Positions 1-22,911 of a stretch of 64,000 bases of DNA are shown here, in pieces. The notes below the pieces were generated by a model. The model searched no databases. It was not told the DNA's origin and saw only the letters and a program-made list of their open reading frames with translations. The translations under genes were made by a program, and so were the position numbers. Origin of the DNA: Piscicola geometra. Its lineage: Eukaryota; Annelida; Clitellata; Hirudinida; Piscicolidae. The DNA is taken from NCBI GenBank assembly GCA_943735955.1, contig OX030963.1:3834658-3898657 (forward strand), given 5' to 3'. Each line of letters begins with the position of its first letter. Positions within the stretch are counted from its first letter, which is position 1.

Positions 1-282
1 TAAAAAGCACGAGGCATTAATTAGGTTCTTTTATTGTGTTGGTGCCCGTTTGGTGTGGAACGAAAGACTATATACAATGCGCAAAAAATTTGTACAACTA
101 AAATTTAAAGATAAAAAGTGACTTCATACATAGTGTTTTGAAATAAATAAATAATTAATTATTCTTTTAAAAAATTATTTAATCACAATACATTAAAGTA
201 CAGATAGTAGTAGAGAAAATAAAAAAAGCCTTCCAAACATGAAAAAAAATTTATTAAAAAAAACACATTAAGAAAAACTCAC

Positions 283-2601
283 CTTCGGGCAGAATGGCCG
301 CTTCGTTATAGACATCGCCTTGGCTGATTTGAATGGCTTTCTCGAGGCTGTATCCCTTAGCCAGGAGGAAATGGATGGAGAACTCATCCCACGTGATTCG
401 TCCTGGACAGGTGAGTGCGTGGGGGTGGATGGTGAGAAAATGGAAAACATTTAAAAAAAGGGGGGGAGGTTTGTGTCATCGGTAGATGGGTGGAGAAGGT
501 GGATTGTTATGGGGGATAGGTAGGTGGAGGGATGGGAATTTTGTTCTGGAGTTGGTAGGGGAGGAGAGGGTTGATGGTTATTGGGATAGGAAAGTGGAAG
601 AAGGGGGGATAGGGTGAATTATGTCATGGATATATGGTTATGGAAAAAGGCAAATGAGTAGGGTGGTATTGTTTAGTGGGTGATGCGGGTCAGTCATTTG
701 ATGGCCTGAGTTCTAAGAAATCAAATAGAGTTTTTGAGCCTTTCTTCTTCTCCCAAATTCAACCCTCCCATCCCATCCCATCCCATCAAACCATTCTTGT
801 TTATATCCAAGTGTTTGAAGACCTCGTCATTATCCACCTGTGTATCCTTCAAATGACCCGAAACCATGGAAACCATCCACGAATTCAACTCATCCAAGCT
901 CAAGTATCCATCCACATTGGTGTCAGCTCTAGAATGGATGTATTGATGGAAGGATGTATTGATGGAAGGATGGATGGATAGAAGGATGGACGGATGGATG
1001 GACGGATGGAAGGATGGATGGATGGATGGATGGATGGATGGATGGACGGATGAATGGATGGATGGATGGATGGATGAATTGGAAGGTTAATGGTTAAATC
1101 CCTGTACAGCCAACCGTGAGCTATCATATACCTAGTGTATATGATGCGGTGTTTCACGACTTATGTCGTGTGAGTGGCGCTTCAGTTGCGTGCCCGGGCG
1201 CTATACAAAACTGACATTTATTTTTATTTTAGAAGATTGAAGTTTGGATGGATGAGTGGAGTGTAGGAGAAAAGGTTGAATAAAGGGTGGGTGGGTAAAA
1301 GGATATTTTAGAGAAATACAGACGCAATCATAGAAATATAATAGACGGTGGACAGATAAATAAGAACAATAATTTTAATTAAATTACTAAATAGACATAA
1401 CAGCAGTAATAATAGCAACAATAAGATCAATTTGAATGATCATAATCATAACAACAAGATTAATAACAAACAGATTAAAGATATTCTTGAGTGTCTCTTC
1501 TGGGTTCTTGTCCTGTTTCTCATCAAACTCCATGTGGTGGCCTGCATAATAACATTAATAATGAAAATAATTGTTTTTATCATCATCATCACCATCATCA
1601 TCTTTAGCAATATCACCATCATCATTATGAAGAAACTTTTCATTAGTTATTTTAACTTAATAAATCAATTTATTAATTTCCTATTCATTTATTAATTATT
1701 TAATATAAATATTAATTATCTATTTTAACTATTTAAAAGTAAATATTCGAAATAAATTATTAAAAAATTATTTTGCTTTCATTACCAAAGATGATTTCCT
1801 TCCTGAATTCGTGATTCAGGTGTCCATCATTCTCTATAGGAGCTCCCTCCAAATGGTCAGGTGGCTGGACGTCCTGATGATGATGATGGCGGAGAGTGAT
1901 GATGATGATGGCGGAGGGTGATGATGATGATGGCGAAGGGTGATGATGACAGTGATGATAGTTGCAATGATAATGATGGAAAGGAAGATGATTGCAGTGA
2001 TAATGATTGAAGTGATGATAAGGATTAATGCAATATTGGTATTGATGATGGTGCTTTTAGTGATAGTTGTAGCTTTAATGATGATTTTTAAGATAATAGG
2101 CTGATAGTTTTGATAATGATGATATTAGATATGATAATGATAGGTGTCATGACACGGAGTATGATGTTCATGATGACAACCTTCATGTTGAGAATGTCTA
2201 ATGTTGTTAGTTTCCTCGCCAAAACTTGCACATTATTGTTCTTTAGGTCTATATCATTCTGTCATTAATTTTTATTAAATAATAATTTTTGAATTGATTA
2301 CTATTTTCCTCTATTAAATAATATACTAATAAGTATTCATGAAAATACTGAAAATTAGTTTTATAAACAGAATTTTTTCACAAACTTCATTTTTAGGATG
2401 GAAAAGAAGTGGTTTATTGAGATTGCCATGTTTTTCTTCACCGAATGTTTTTTTTGGATGCGTCATTGAAGCATTTTGACTGAATTTTGAGACTTTTTCC
2501 CTTTTTAAAGGGATACCAGAAATAAATGTTATCAAAACAAGAAGAATAAATATTTTAATATAAATTGCTTTTAAAATTTTTTTATTTTCTATATAATGCA
2601 T
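283..2601 (-). CDS. SDF4: SDF4/Cab45-like EF-hand protein of the secretory pathway, 5' part only (gene continues past the left edge)
   Basis: Five exons can be read on the minus strand: 2601-2386, 1873-1786, 1541-1472, 928-792 and 402-283. All have GT/AG borders and their phases fit throughout. Exon 1 starts at ATG 2601 and carries a short basic stretch and a hydrophobic run ([12 protein letters not shown]), read as a signal peptide. Exon 2 has the motif PPDHLEG followed by DGHLN, as in vertebrate Cab45. Exon 4 holds an EF-hand loop starting DTNVDGYLS and begins a second one (DINKNG) that exon 5 completes (RITWDEF). Exon 5 continues with FLLAKGYS, again as in Cab45. Known family role: a resident Golgi/ER-lumen calcium-binding protein involved in calcium-dependent cargo sorting. 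The remaining EF-hands and the C-terminus lie outside the window. The donor of exon 1 is the least certain junction. Reticulocalbin/calumenin is the alternative, but the PPDHL and WDE.....FL.SKG-type matches favour SDF4. Confidence 0.82.
939..1076 (+). repeat. GGAT tetranucleotide array
   Basis: Tandem ggatggat with gga-c/a variants. On the SDF4 coding strand it reads CCATCC and lies close to the 3' end of an intron (acceptor at 929-930). Confidence 0.85.
1095..1215 (+). mobile_element. tRNA-derived SINE, family A, 5'-truncated copy inside an SDF4 intron
   Basis: Begins at AAATCCCTG, inside what would be the B box, and continues with CAGCCAACCGTGAGC, the CATATACC...GTATATG hairpin, CGACTTATGTCG and GGCGCTATACAAAA. 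It matches the copy at 46613-46725 with few changes. It lies antisense to SDF4, next to a GGAT microsatellite. Confidence 0.75.
1875..1960 (+). repeat. GATGATGATGGCGGAGGGT tandem units
   Basis: Three to four units of about 22 bases next to the SDF4 exon ending at 1873. On the coding strand this gives CATCATC just before the acceptor. Confidence 0.75.
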
Positions 2602-3293
2602 CTTAGCTTAACACAAAAGAGGTAGTTTAAAGAGAAAAAATATGAAATCATATGTGAAAAGTAGTCACTAGTTTGAATTTTTAATTTTTCATACTAAATT
2701 ATTAAAATGATTTCAAAATTAAACACTTTGAATAAATAGTATAAACTAAATTAATAAGTTATTAAAATAAAATTTGAATAATTTTTAAACTCATATAAAT
2801 ATGCACTTTAAAACATAAGTTACTAGTTAATGAATTGTTGACTTCTCTGTGAAAATTCTTTAATTTTCAATAAAAAATTGTTAGTTAATAAATTGAAATA
2901 ACTATTTAGTTCCAAAGAAAACGAGTTAATAGAATGCTAAGATATTCTAATTTATCATTTTTAAAGTTTTCTGAAATAAGAGTACGATTTTTCAATGAAT
3001 AAAGTTTTCAATTCTTATGTTTCAAAGAATTTACATACTGCATAAAGAATAGTTCCAAAAAAGAATGTGAGTGATGTAAATTTGACAAGACAATACTTAA
3101 ACTTTAAGTCTTAAAGCACTGAAAATTAAATATGAAATTTAATGAAAACCTTAATATTTTTTCAACAATTTCAAATAATTCAATATAAACAATATAAGTA
3201 TTAAAAAATCACATTCTTTCAAAACCCATTTTCCCCATTCCCTCTTACAACTCCATCATCTTTCCCACACCACCTCAAGCCTCCTAGACCTCA
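2602..3293. promoter_or_regulatory. Head-to-head intergenic region, SDF4 / innexin
   Basis: AT-rich DNA of 692 bases between two divergent start codons. No clear TATA box or repeat was seen. A shared promoter is plausible but unproven; the last 60 bases before the innexin ATG are C-rich. Confidence 0.35.
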
Positions 3294-11725
<8,432 letters not shown>

Positions 11726-11999
11726 ATTTGTAAAAATAATAATTTAAGGTCTTTAAAAATGATCAGAATTTATCACAAATAATTAATTTTCTAAAATAGA
11801 AATTAAATTATTTAAAAAAATTTAATGGCTCTTAATCAAGTTTTAGCTCAAGCTTTCAATCCAATTATGTATTTAATTATTTAATTAAGAAATATAATTT
11901 GCGAACGTTCAATTTGAACATTGAATTACTGAAGCTTGATAGTATTGTATTAATTTTATGTCTTTTAATTGTACAATAATTCCAGAAATAATCGCAATT

Positions 12000-12155
12000 A
12001 TAATAATAGCAATAATAACTAAAATAATACTAATAATAGAAATAATACTAATAATAGAAATAATGCTAATAATAGAAATAATACTAATAATAGAAATAAT
12101 GCTAATAATAGAAATAATACTAATAATAGAAATAATGCTAATAATAGAAATAATT
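12000..12155 (+). repeat. 18-bp AT-rich array with alternating variants
   Basis: taataatagaaataatac alternates with the same unit ending gc, giving a 36-bp dimer repeated about four times. Confidence 0.9.
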
Positions 12156-12339
12156 TTATATTATTAATAATAGCAATAATAATGAACATAATATAAGTGC
12201 AATAAAAATAATAATAGCAATAAAAATAATAGCAATAATAATAAACATAATAAAAGTGCTTTTGTATATAATCCATCATTTCTGTCTTCAGCACCATAAC
12301 TCAAAGCACGCTTCCCCTACTATTCCTAACAGAAGAATG

Positions 12340-12455
12340 TTGCTTTGATGATGATGATGTGGATGATGATGATGCTTTGATGATGATGATGGTGGTGATG
12401 CTTTGATGATGATGATGCTTTGATGATGATGATGATGATGATAGTGATGATGAAA
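12340..12455 (+). repeat. GATGATGATGCTTT microsatellite
   Basis: Runs of gatgatgatg separated by ctttgat. Confidence 0.85.
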
Positions 12456-12504
12456 TGTTGAGGTGTTCTTGAGAATGATTATCATGTTAATGATGAAAGT
12501 TTTA

Positions 12505-12590
12505 ATGATTAGTTAGCTCATTAATTTTTTGAACTCAATAACTAAACTTATAGCTTCGGTCTTGGGTTCGATTCCCGGTTATATAATGTG
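12505..12590 (+). mobile_element. tRNA-like relic (possible SINE head)
   Basis: TTAGCTCATT resembles an A box and GGGTTCGATTCCCGG is a near-perfect B box, 55 to 60 bases apart. The stems of a functional tRNA are not evident. To the right, on the minus strand, is an 85-codon open frame of unknown origin. A SINE/LINE remnant is likely. Confidence 0.4.
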
Positions 12591-14567
12591 TTTGAGGTAT
12601 CTATCTTCAAAACAGTTTAAAAGTGTATCATTTCCTTGTATATCACGAAAGTTTGTATATCTATCATTTAGTTGTATGCGTTTATTATCTTTTGCGAGTT
12701 TGTATATTTTTGTATTCGAGTTGTATAAATATTTTATTGAGTTTTTTTTAAGTTTCTGGGTAAGTTCTGATTCTATTTGATCTTTTGAATGTATACATTT
12801 TGGATTTGTTAAAATTGGATTATAAGACCAATCCAACCCACCAATTTAAAGCGATCAATCGAATCAAGTATTTCCTAATTACTTGAGTATTCCATTTAAT
12901 TAGTTAATTAATTTCTTAATTAATTTATCTGATTAATTAGGTATTTTAATTGAATATTCCAAGAGCTCATTAATTTTACGCTTCTCTCTTACTTATTCTT
13001 CCACCTCATTGCTACCTCGTCTTCGAAATAGGTGGAGAAGAGAAACTAAGGTTAATCTTTGATTAATATTTTGTACAATTATTTTTTATAACTACTTACT
13101 TAATTGAAGTAATAATTTTGAATTTGTTTCAAAAAAGATTGGTTTATTTTTTCCAATTTATTTTGTTTAATTTTTTTAAAAACTATTTTTAGCAATCATC
13201 ATGCACTGTTTTGAAGATCTTAGCTGAAGTTTGTGTAATTCTTAATTTTATCTTATTTTTCTTTCAAACATTCATTTTTAATGAGTTTTAATTTTTTAGT
13301 TTTATCTTTTATGATTTATTCTTTTTTTTCACTTTTCTTCACTTAATCAGTTTCTGGAGCTCTTTTCAGACATTATTACTTTTTTATTCGTTAGAAAATA
13401 TCGTATAATTTTTTCCCACAATTCATTTTCACTTTCATAATCGTTTCATGAATATTTATTAATATTTTTTTTCTTTTTTTTTATATTGTAAAAACAATAA
13501 TAAAAATTGAGTACTATTTTGAATACCATCTTCTTTTCTTTCTAATTTTCTTTCCACGTTTTCGATTGAACGAACAAACTCAGGAAAAAACACACGCTTA
13601 ATAAAGAAATAATAATTCTTCGAAAACGTAAATTTTTCTTTCATTTTTCTTTTTTGACGGTTCGTTTTGATTTCATTTGTTTCGGTGTTGAAAATGATCT
13701 AAGGTATTTTTAAAATTCGCTTCAATGTCATTCATCTCATTAACTTAGCCGTACTTTATTTCTTGCGCCTTTTTGACATTTTTCATTTTATTTTCAAGTG
13801 AACGTTTGTTTTGTCTGTTTTCAACTTTAAAATTTGTATTCAAACGTTAACTTCAACTTTTTTCCACATCTCCTAACTTCTATAAAAGTATAATAGAGTC
13901 TGTTATAAACTTTTCTTAATTTAAAATATATGGCTTCTGACTATTCAATCTATCCACTGTGCCCTTATTCTAATGTTTTAATCTTTTCAGACTTTTAAAC
14001 TTATAGTCTCTTTATCTGCTTTTAGTTGCAAGTTTATTGAGCTTTTTTTAAATTTAAATTAGTATTTATTATTAATGAAGAATTTGAAATAAGTGTATGA
14101 ATTAACTAAGACTCAAAACATTAAAATCAGTTTTTGCTCACTTGTGCACAGTTCTTTAAAAAAATGTTTTTAGATTTATTATTAATTCTTGGTTTATATT
14201 TATGAAACAAATTAAAATTTAATGTTTTTTCATAAAACTATAAAAAAGTTATTGCATTAAAATTTGATTAGAAATAATCACTTTTTTCTCACTTCTCTGT
14301 TTCTACACAGGTTCACTTTTAGCTTTAAAAATCTTGAGTAGAAATTTATACATTTAATTTTACAAATTAAAAATATATAATAGCAACTATAATTTGTGTG
14401 CTTTAAAAACTTTAAAAGTAAGCTTTTAAACTTACAGACTTGAAACCATGTGTTATAATTCCAACACTAAATTACCATGCCACACATTTTAAATCACCAC
14501 CTCATCATTGTATCTCAATGATTATAACTCATAATTTAAAAGACGATAATTAAACCAAAAGACTAAA

Positions 14568-17342
<2,775 letters not shown>

Positions 17343-17538
17343 GAGTGGGGGAGGGATGGGGAGACCATATAATGGAAAGGGGTGTTGTTGAAATGCCTTT
17401 TGTAATGGGGAATAGGGGTGTAGAAGGCACTGTTTTATGAAGGGGAGGGGGTTTTTGGGTAAGTCCTTGTCTTATGATGAGGGTGGGGTTGTGGGAGGGA
17501 AAGAGGTGGTTTGAGAAGGGTTTCAAGGTTTTATTGTG

Positions 17539-17544
17539 AATAAA
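17539..17544 (+). terminator. Poly(A) signal AATAAA of METTL1
   Basis: AATAAA lies 197 bases after the METTL1 stop, the first such hexamer downstream on that strand that I see. Confidence 0.45.
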
Positions 17545-18668
17545 AAACATTTTAAAATCGTGAATTCGTCTCAAAGTAGATTCTATGCTGGGTTCTTGAT
17601 AATATAAGGGGTATGTGTCAGTAAGGGATCAAAAAGTTCTAAAATTTGAGATAAACGCTGATAAAATAACGAGTTAACATTGGTACGTTACAGTAACGAA
17701 TCATACGTACAAGTAAAATAGCCATAGAAATGATTACGAAAGTACAATATAAAGGTGGTTTAAAAGTGATGATGCTAAAAAGTTGCGCACCACAAAACTA
17801 AAGATATAGTATTGAATATCAATGTTGTGATATCATCATCATCAGGCAGACATAATAGTATATAAAGTATATAAATGATATATTACTATAAAGGTTTGTG
17901 AAAGTTCAAAAGGGTGCTTCGTTGTGAGGATAGATGGGAGTGGTGAGTGGGAAGATCGTAAAAATGAAAGATTTTTAATTAATAAAAAGCGATATAAAAT
18001 ATTCTCGATATATTCATTGATTGATAGGCACGGTTTGAAGGTAACACCAAAAAAATGCTGCGATTTAAATAATTTGAATTTTAGGTTTTTATAATTTATA
18101 CGAAAAATAATTTGAAAAATTAAATTTTAGAGTTATTTAAACGAGATGTAGAGTGGAGATTTGGCAGTATAGAAATCACATACTTTACCTATATATTTAT
18201 GCATAAAAAGTTTCAAAAAAAGCAATTAAATAATTTACGTTGAATATAATATCATAGGAATATACCCTTCAGCTCATTTCTAGGGAAACGAAGAACAAAT
18301 TCCCAATCAAATTCCGCTGTAATACTTTACATTGATTACAACGTAACTTGATCATTACACTATACGTAAAGAATGCTGCAAATGAGTGTAAAGGCGCAAT
18401 GTAATGCATCAAAAAGGTAATTTACAATCGATTTGTAATCAATCATATCAATAATACTTGGTAGAGAATTATTCAGGCACTACTTAGCTAGAATTTAAGA
18501 CTCTTAAATTGTATAAAAAAATGCTTAAAAATTCAACGAAACGTTTTAAAATTGAAAACACAAACGAACTAAATGAATACATTTTCAAATGTTTTTTCTT
18601 TTCAATGTTCGCACTAACAAATTGGCGATTCCCGTTATTTTATCTCGTTAAAAGATCTACATGATTAC

Positions 18669-18752
18669 GTGTGTGTGTGTGTGTGCGCAAGTGTGTGTGT
18701 GTGTGTGTGTGTGTGCGCAAGTGTGTGTGTGTGTGCGTGTGTGTGTGTATGT
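18669..18752 (+). repeat. TG run with CGCAAG interruptions
   Basis: gtgtgtgt blocks separated twice by gcgcaag; it probably lies in the PPP1R14 3' UTR. Confidence 0.9.
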
Positions 18753-18754
18753 GA

Positions 18755-20451
18755 TCATAGATCTTCAACCTTCTTGATAAGATCTTCAGTGAAAGCCTGT
18801 TGGCAAGCAATAAGAAACTAAAATAATTTCATAAACCAAAACTATTTTTATCAACACTTAATCATTTTTTAAAATAATAATTTAAATGATCATAATAGTT
18901 AAAATCTTTTAATCATTATCATCACCTTGATGACGCTAGAAGGGGTAGAGAGGTGTGAAGTTTTTTCCTGTTGGCGTTAACAATGAAATTAATAATTATA
19001 TTTATGATGAATATGATGATGATCATTGTGATAATAATTACATTTTTTTGGTGCTTAATACAACCCCAACCAACAACCATCCCTCCAAAAACCACCATCA
19101 CCATCCATCCATCACCACTCATCCATCACTACTCGTTCATCACCACCATCACCATCCATCCATCACCACTCATCCATCACCACCATCACCATCCATCTCA
19201 CCTTGATATAGTCTATCTTGGATTGTAGATCATCCAGATCCATCAATTCATCCAAGTCAATGGGACATTCGAAGTCGGTGTATGGCTGCTTGTCCTGATG
19301 CGTATTTGTGTGTATGTGTGAGTAAGTGTTAATTTGAGTTCGTATGTGTATGTGTAAATTTGAGTTCGTATGTGGGTTTATGCGTAAATATGGTTTTCTA
19401 TGCGTAAATGTGAGTTTGTGTGTGTGTTAAGGTGTAAATGTAAGATTTTATGTTTGTGTATGTGTAAATTGAGTTTGTATGTGTTTATGTTGTTGTGTGA
19501 GTTGTATGTGTTTATACACATGTGTTTTATTTATGTGTGAATAGGGCAGAAGTTTATCACAAGGCAGCAGGGTTAGTTATCATAAGCAACATCCTGCCAA
19601 AAAAAACCATCAGACTTTAATTGCCTATGGGAACTACAAATAGACCATATATCAGTCACATCATCATGATCATGACAACCCTAGAACTGATATTAATTAT
19701 TAATTGCCTTTTTAAACAACTAGACCAGTTAAATAATAATAATCATCATCAAAACCCTAGAACTAAAATTAATTATTATTTTTCTATAGAACAATTATCA
19801 GTTCCATCATCATCATCATGACAACGCTAGAATTAATATTAATTACTCAAACAGCTAGTCATTAATTTGATCTCTATTATACACTCTTTTTAAATACACC
19901 ATCTCTCCCAACCAAAGATATTCATTAACATTCTATTAAAGTTCTATGATATTCATTTTCATTACACCACCATCTACCATCTCTGCCAACCAAACCCAAC
20001 TACCTCCTCACAAAAAATTCTCATCTGCTGATCCAACCAATCCTCCACCGCTAACCTCTTCCTCACCATCCCCATTTGCTGCTTTGGATACTTTGCTGTC
20101 AAAAACCTGTGTGAGTGTGTTTGTCCTTTTTGTCTCTGTTTGAATATGTCCTATTTATTGTTTTAATTTGTTATATGTTTAAAACCTATAAGACTTATAG
20201 TATAAGTAAAATGAATAAAATAAACTATGATCACTATGGTAAATTCTAATTATATCTTTTTTTAATTTAATTTAAAGTTTTGTATCCCAAAATCTAAACC
20301 TTCGAGAGTCCCTTTGGGTGAAATCAACTTCGTCAACCACATCAGGAGAAAAGTCCACATGGGAATGAGAGAGGCCCGAATCGTCGCCATTGTTGCTAAT
20401 GTCGCCTGTTTTATCTGGACTTAACGCGGCAAAACTTACGTTACTCGTCAT
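18755..20451 (-). CDS. PPP1R14: PP1 inhibitor of the PPP1R14 (CPI-17/PHI-1) family
   Basis: Four minus-strand exons, 20451-20300, 20106-20004, 19294-19202 and 18796-18755, give 129 residues with matched phases. The family are cytosolic inhibitors of protein phosphatase 1/myosin phosphatase that become potent after phosphorylation of a Thr in an R.VTVKY-type motif. Here exon 2 starts with RFLTAKY, placing Thr54 in the expected position with basic residues before it. It is followed by the family helix RKRLAVEDWLDQQM. Exon 3 has the acidic segment CPIDLDELMDLDD, equivalent to the I.ID(V)DELL.(L/M)..D stretch. Exon 4 is a 14-codon end, FTEDLIKKVEDL. The N-terminal 50 residues are Ser/Asp-rich and not conserved. 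It lies head-to-head with the carnitine carrier gene, 666 bases between start codons. Which vertebrate paralogue (A, B or C) it matches cannot be told by eye. Confidence 0.85.
19075..19200 (+). repeat. CCATCACCATCC array in PPP1R14 intron 3
   Basis: Tandem ccatcaccatccatcc and actcatccatcac units. On the coding strand the intron therefore starts with G-rich GGATGGTGATGG. Confidence 0.85.
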
Positions 20452-21117
20452 TTTGTTGTTTTTTTATTCGAGGTTACTTCCGAAGTCGAAAGTATGAACT
20501 TGGTTGAAATGTCTCAAGTTTTTCTTTATATTATCTTGAAATGTCTATTATATTATTTTAGACAAAAAGTGATCGTTTTCAAAAGTAATGTTTTGTGTCA
20601 AACAAATTAAAATAGAACAAACTAAAACCGAAGAGAACTTGAAAGTACGTTCACCGCATAGACTCACTGACAAATTAGCAAAGAATATAAATTGGTTGAT
20701 ATTCAATGTAATTATCGTTCTTTGAAGGCATCAATGACGTCACCACAACTATGCCACTCTCTTCTTCCAGATCATTCAGCAGAAATAACATTTGAAATAA
20801 GTAAATTTAGAAAAGTTTTTTTCGATAATTATTTGTTAAAAATGTATATTTTTTACCTGTAGATTTGATTCTTTTGAACTAAAAGTAGACTCCAAGAGTG
20901 TCGCAATAATGTGATTAAATCTTTCTATAAAATAAGTATTAGTTTGTATATTTTATTTTTTGTAAATCAACTTATGATTTTGATTTGAAACTATATTTCA
21001 AAATTGTATTATCTTAATAAACTGAAATATATTCAGAATTAACTTAATTCAAAGATAAATTTGAGTAAATTAATATTTCAATCAATTAATCAATAAACCA
21101 ATCAAAAAATAATTAAA
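20452..21117. promoter_or_regulatory. Head-to-head intergenic region, PPP1R14 / SLC25A20
   Basis: 666 bases between divergent start codons, AT-rich, with no repeats of note. Candidate bidirectional promoter by layout only. Confidence 0.35.
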
Positions 21118-22880
21118 ATGGAGATTGTGGATAAGTGGAAAGGAGTGATTTCTGGTGGAGTTGGTGGCATTTGTAACATTCTAACTGGTCACCCATTTGA
21201 CACAGTGAAGGTTAGCATTGTTTACATTTTAAAATTATGTTTTAATTCATCATGTTAATTATAAAATTTCAATTTTGTATTTATTTTTGCATAATTAAAT
21301 CTCTAAATTAAAATTATTTACAAGGTTCGTTTACAAGTAGACAGTCATGGCACCAAGTACTCTAGTATGTTTGACTGTGCCAGAAAGATCTTATTGAATG
21401 AGGTGAGAAAAAATTATACATCTTTAAATCATTAAATGATTTTCAAAATTAACTCAACAATTGGACCTATAACTATATTTCCTCAGGATCTTTTATTTAA
21501 AAATAAATTAATCAAACTAATTAAATCCATAAAATCGCCACACACAGGGCATTCAAGGCTTCTTCAAAGGCATGGCCACCCCGATAGTTGGAGTAGTCCC
21601 AATCTACTCGACCATCTTCTTCGGCTACCATCTCGGACAGGATTTATTCAGATCTTGCCCCCAAGAAACCTTACTGTGAGTGGAAATTATATTTCAGCCT
21701 AGTTATCTTTCATCTTAATAAATAAATAAAATCAATCAATCATTTTCATGATCGTAAATCATCATCATTATTTTACACTCTTTTCTGTGAATGGATATAA
21801 GATTTTATTATAAGTATCTCTTCATCATGAATATCTCAATCATCATCATTATATCCCCATCTTCATCATCATAATCCTCATCTTAATCATCATCATCATC
21901 ATCTCCTCAACACCATCATCATAATCATCATCATCATCATCATCGTCGCCATCGCCATCATTATCATCACCACAGCTACAGGGAGCATTGCATGGCTGGC
22001 ATGATGGGCGCTCTACTGGCTTGCGGAATCATCGGTCCCGGAGAGAGAATCAAGTGTTTGTTGCAGGTGATGATGATGATGATGATGATGGTCATGGGGA
22101 TGATGATGATGGTCATTGGGATGATGATGATGGGGATGGGGGTGATGGAGATGATGATAATGATGATGATGATGGCGATGAAAGGTATGATGATGTTGAG
22201 AATAATGAAGATGATAACATTGGTAATGATAGTAATGATTACTACTATAATCAAGGTACAAGACGTACACAAGCGGTTTGCAGGACCTGTAGACTGTTGC
22301 GTACACTTGTACAGAGAACATGGTTTGAGGGGCATCTTCAAGGGAACTCTAGCTACTTTTGCCAGGGGTGAGTGCTGGGTGCTTGGGAGGGGGGGAGGGG
22401 GGGGGAAGGGGGTTTAATCTATTTGTTCATTCATTCGTTTAGCTTTTTTCATCTATGTTTCTATGCAAACACCCATTCATTCATATATTCATTCATTCTT
22501 TTATTTATCCATAAATTCTCTTATCCATTAATCATTCCATCCATCTAACCGTTCATCAATCCATTCATCCATATATTCATTCATCCCTCCTTTCATCCCT
22601 CACTTTATCTATCTATTCAGTTCATCCATCCATCAATCCATCCATCCATCTATCCATCATCCATCCAACCAAATATGCATGTGTAATCCCTTCACAGATG
22701 TTCCAGCGACCGGCGTATATTTCACAACCTACGAATTTTTGAAACGGCATCTTTCCAATAAGTGAATCATTCGTTGTAGAATTAGCACTTTTCTCAGTAT
22801 TTGCATAACTAATTTTCAGCATCATCGTTATCACCACCACCATTATCATCATCATCATGATTATCATCATTTCCATCATC

Positions 22881-22911
<31 letters not shown>

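Larger units (their letters stand above)
11726..14567. other. Intergenic, innexin to METTL1
   Basis: AT-rich. Holds an 18-bp array (12000-12150), a GAT/CTTT microsatellite (12340-12455) and the tRNA-like relic at 12505. From 12900 to 14560 I see nothing but unique AT-rich sequence. Confidence 0.6.
17343..18754. other. Intergenic, METTL1 to PPP1R14 (convergent 3' ends)
   Basis: Holds the METTL1 3' UTR (poly(A) signal at 17539) and a TG array at 18669-18752 with cgcaag interruptions, next to the PPP1R14 stop. The rest is unique AT-rich DNA with no recognisable gene. Confidence 0.6.

Noticed and set aside
2326..2385. Extension of the SDF4 first exon to the end of its open frame
   Set aside because: The extra residues do not match the family, and a phase-0 donor at 2385 joins the next exon properly.
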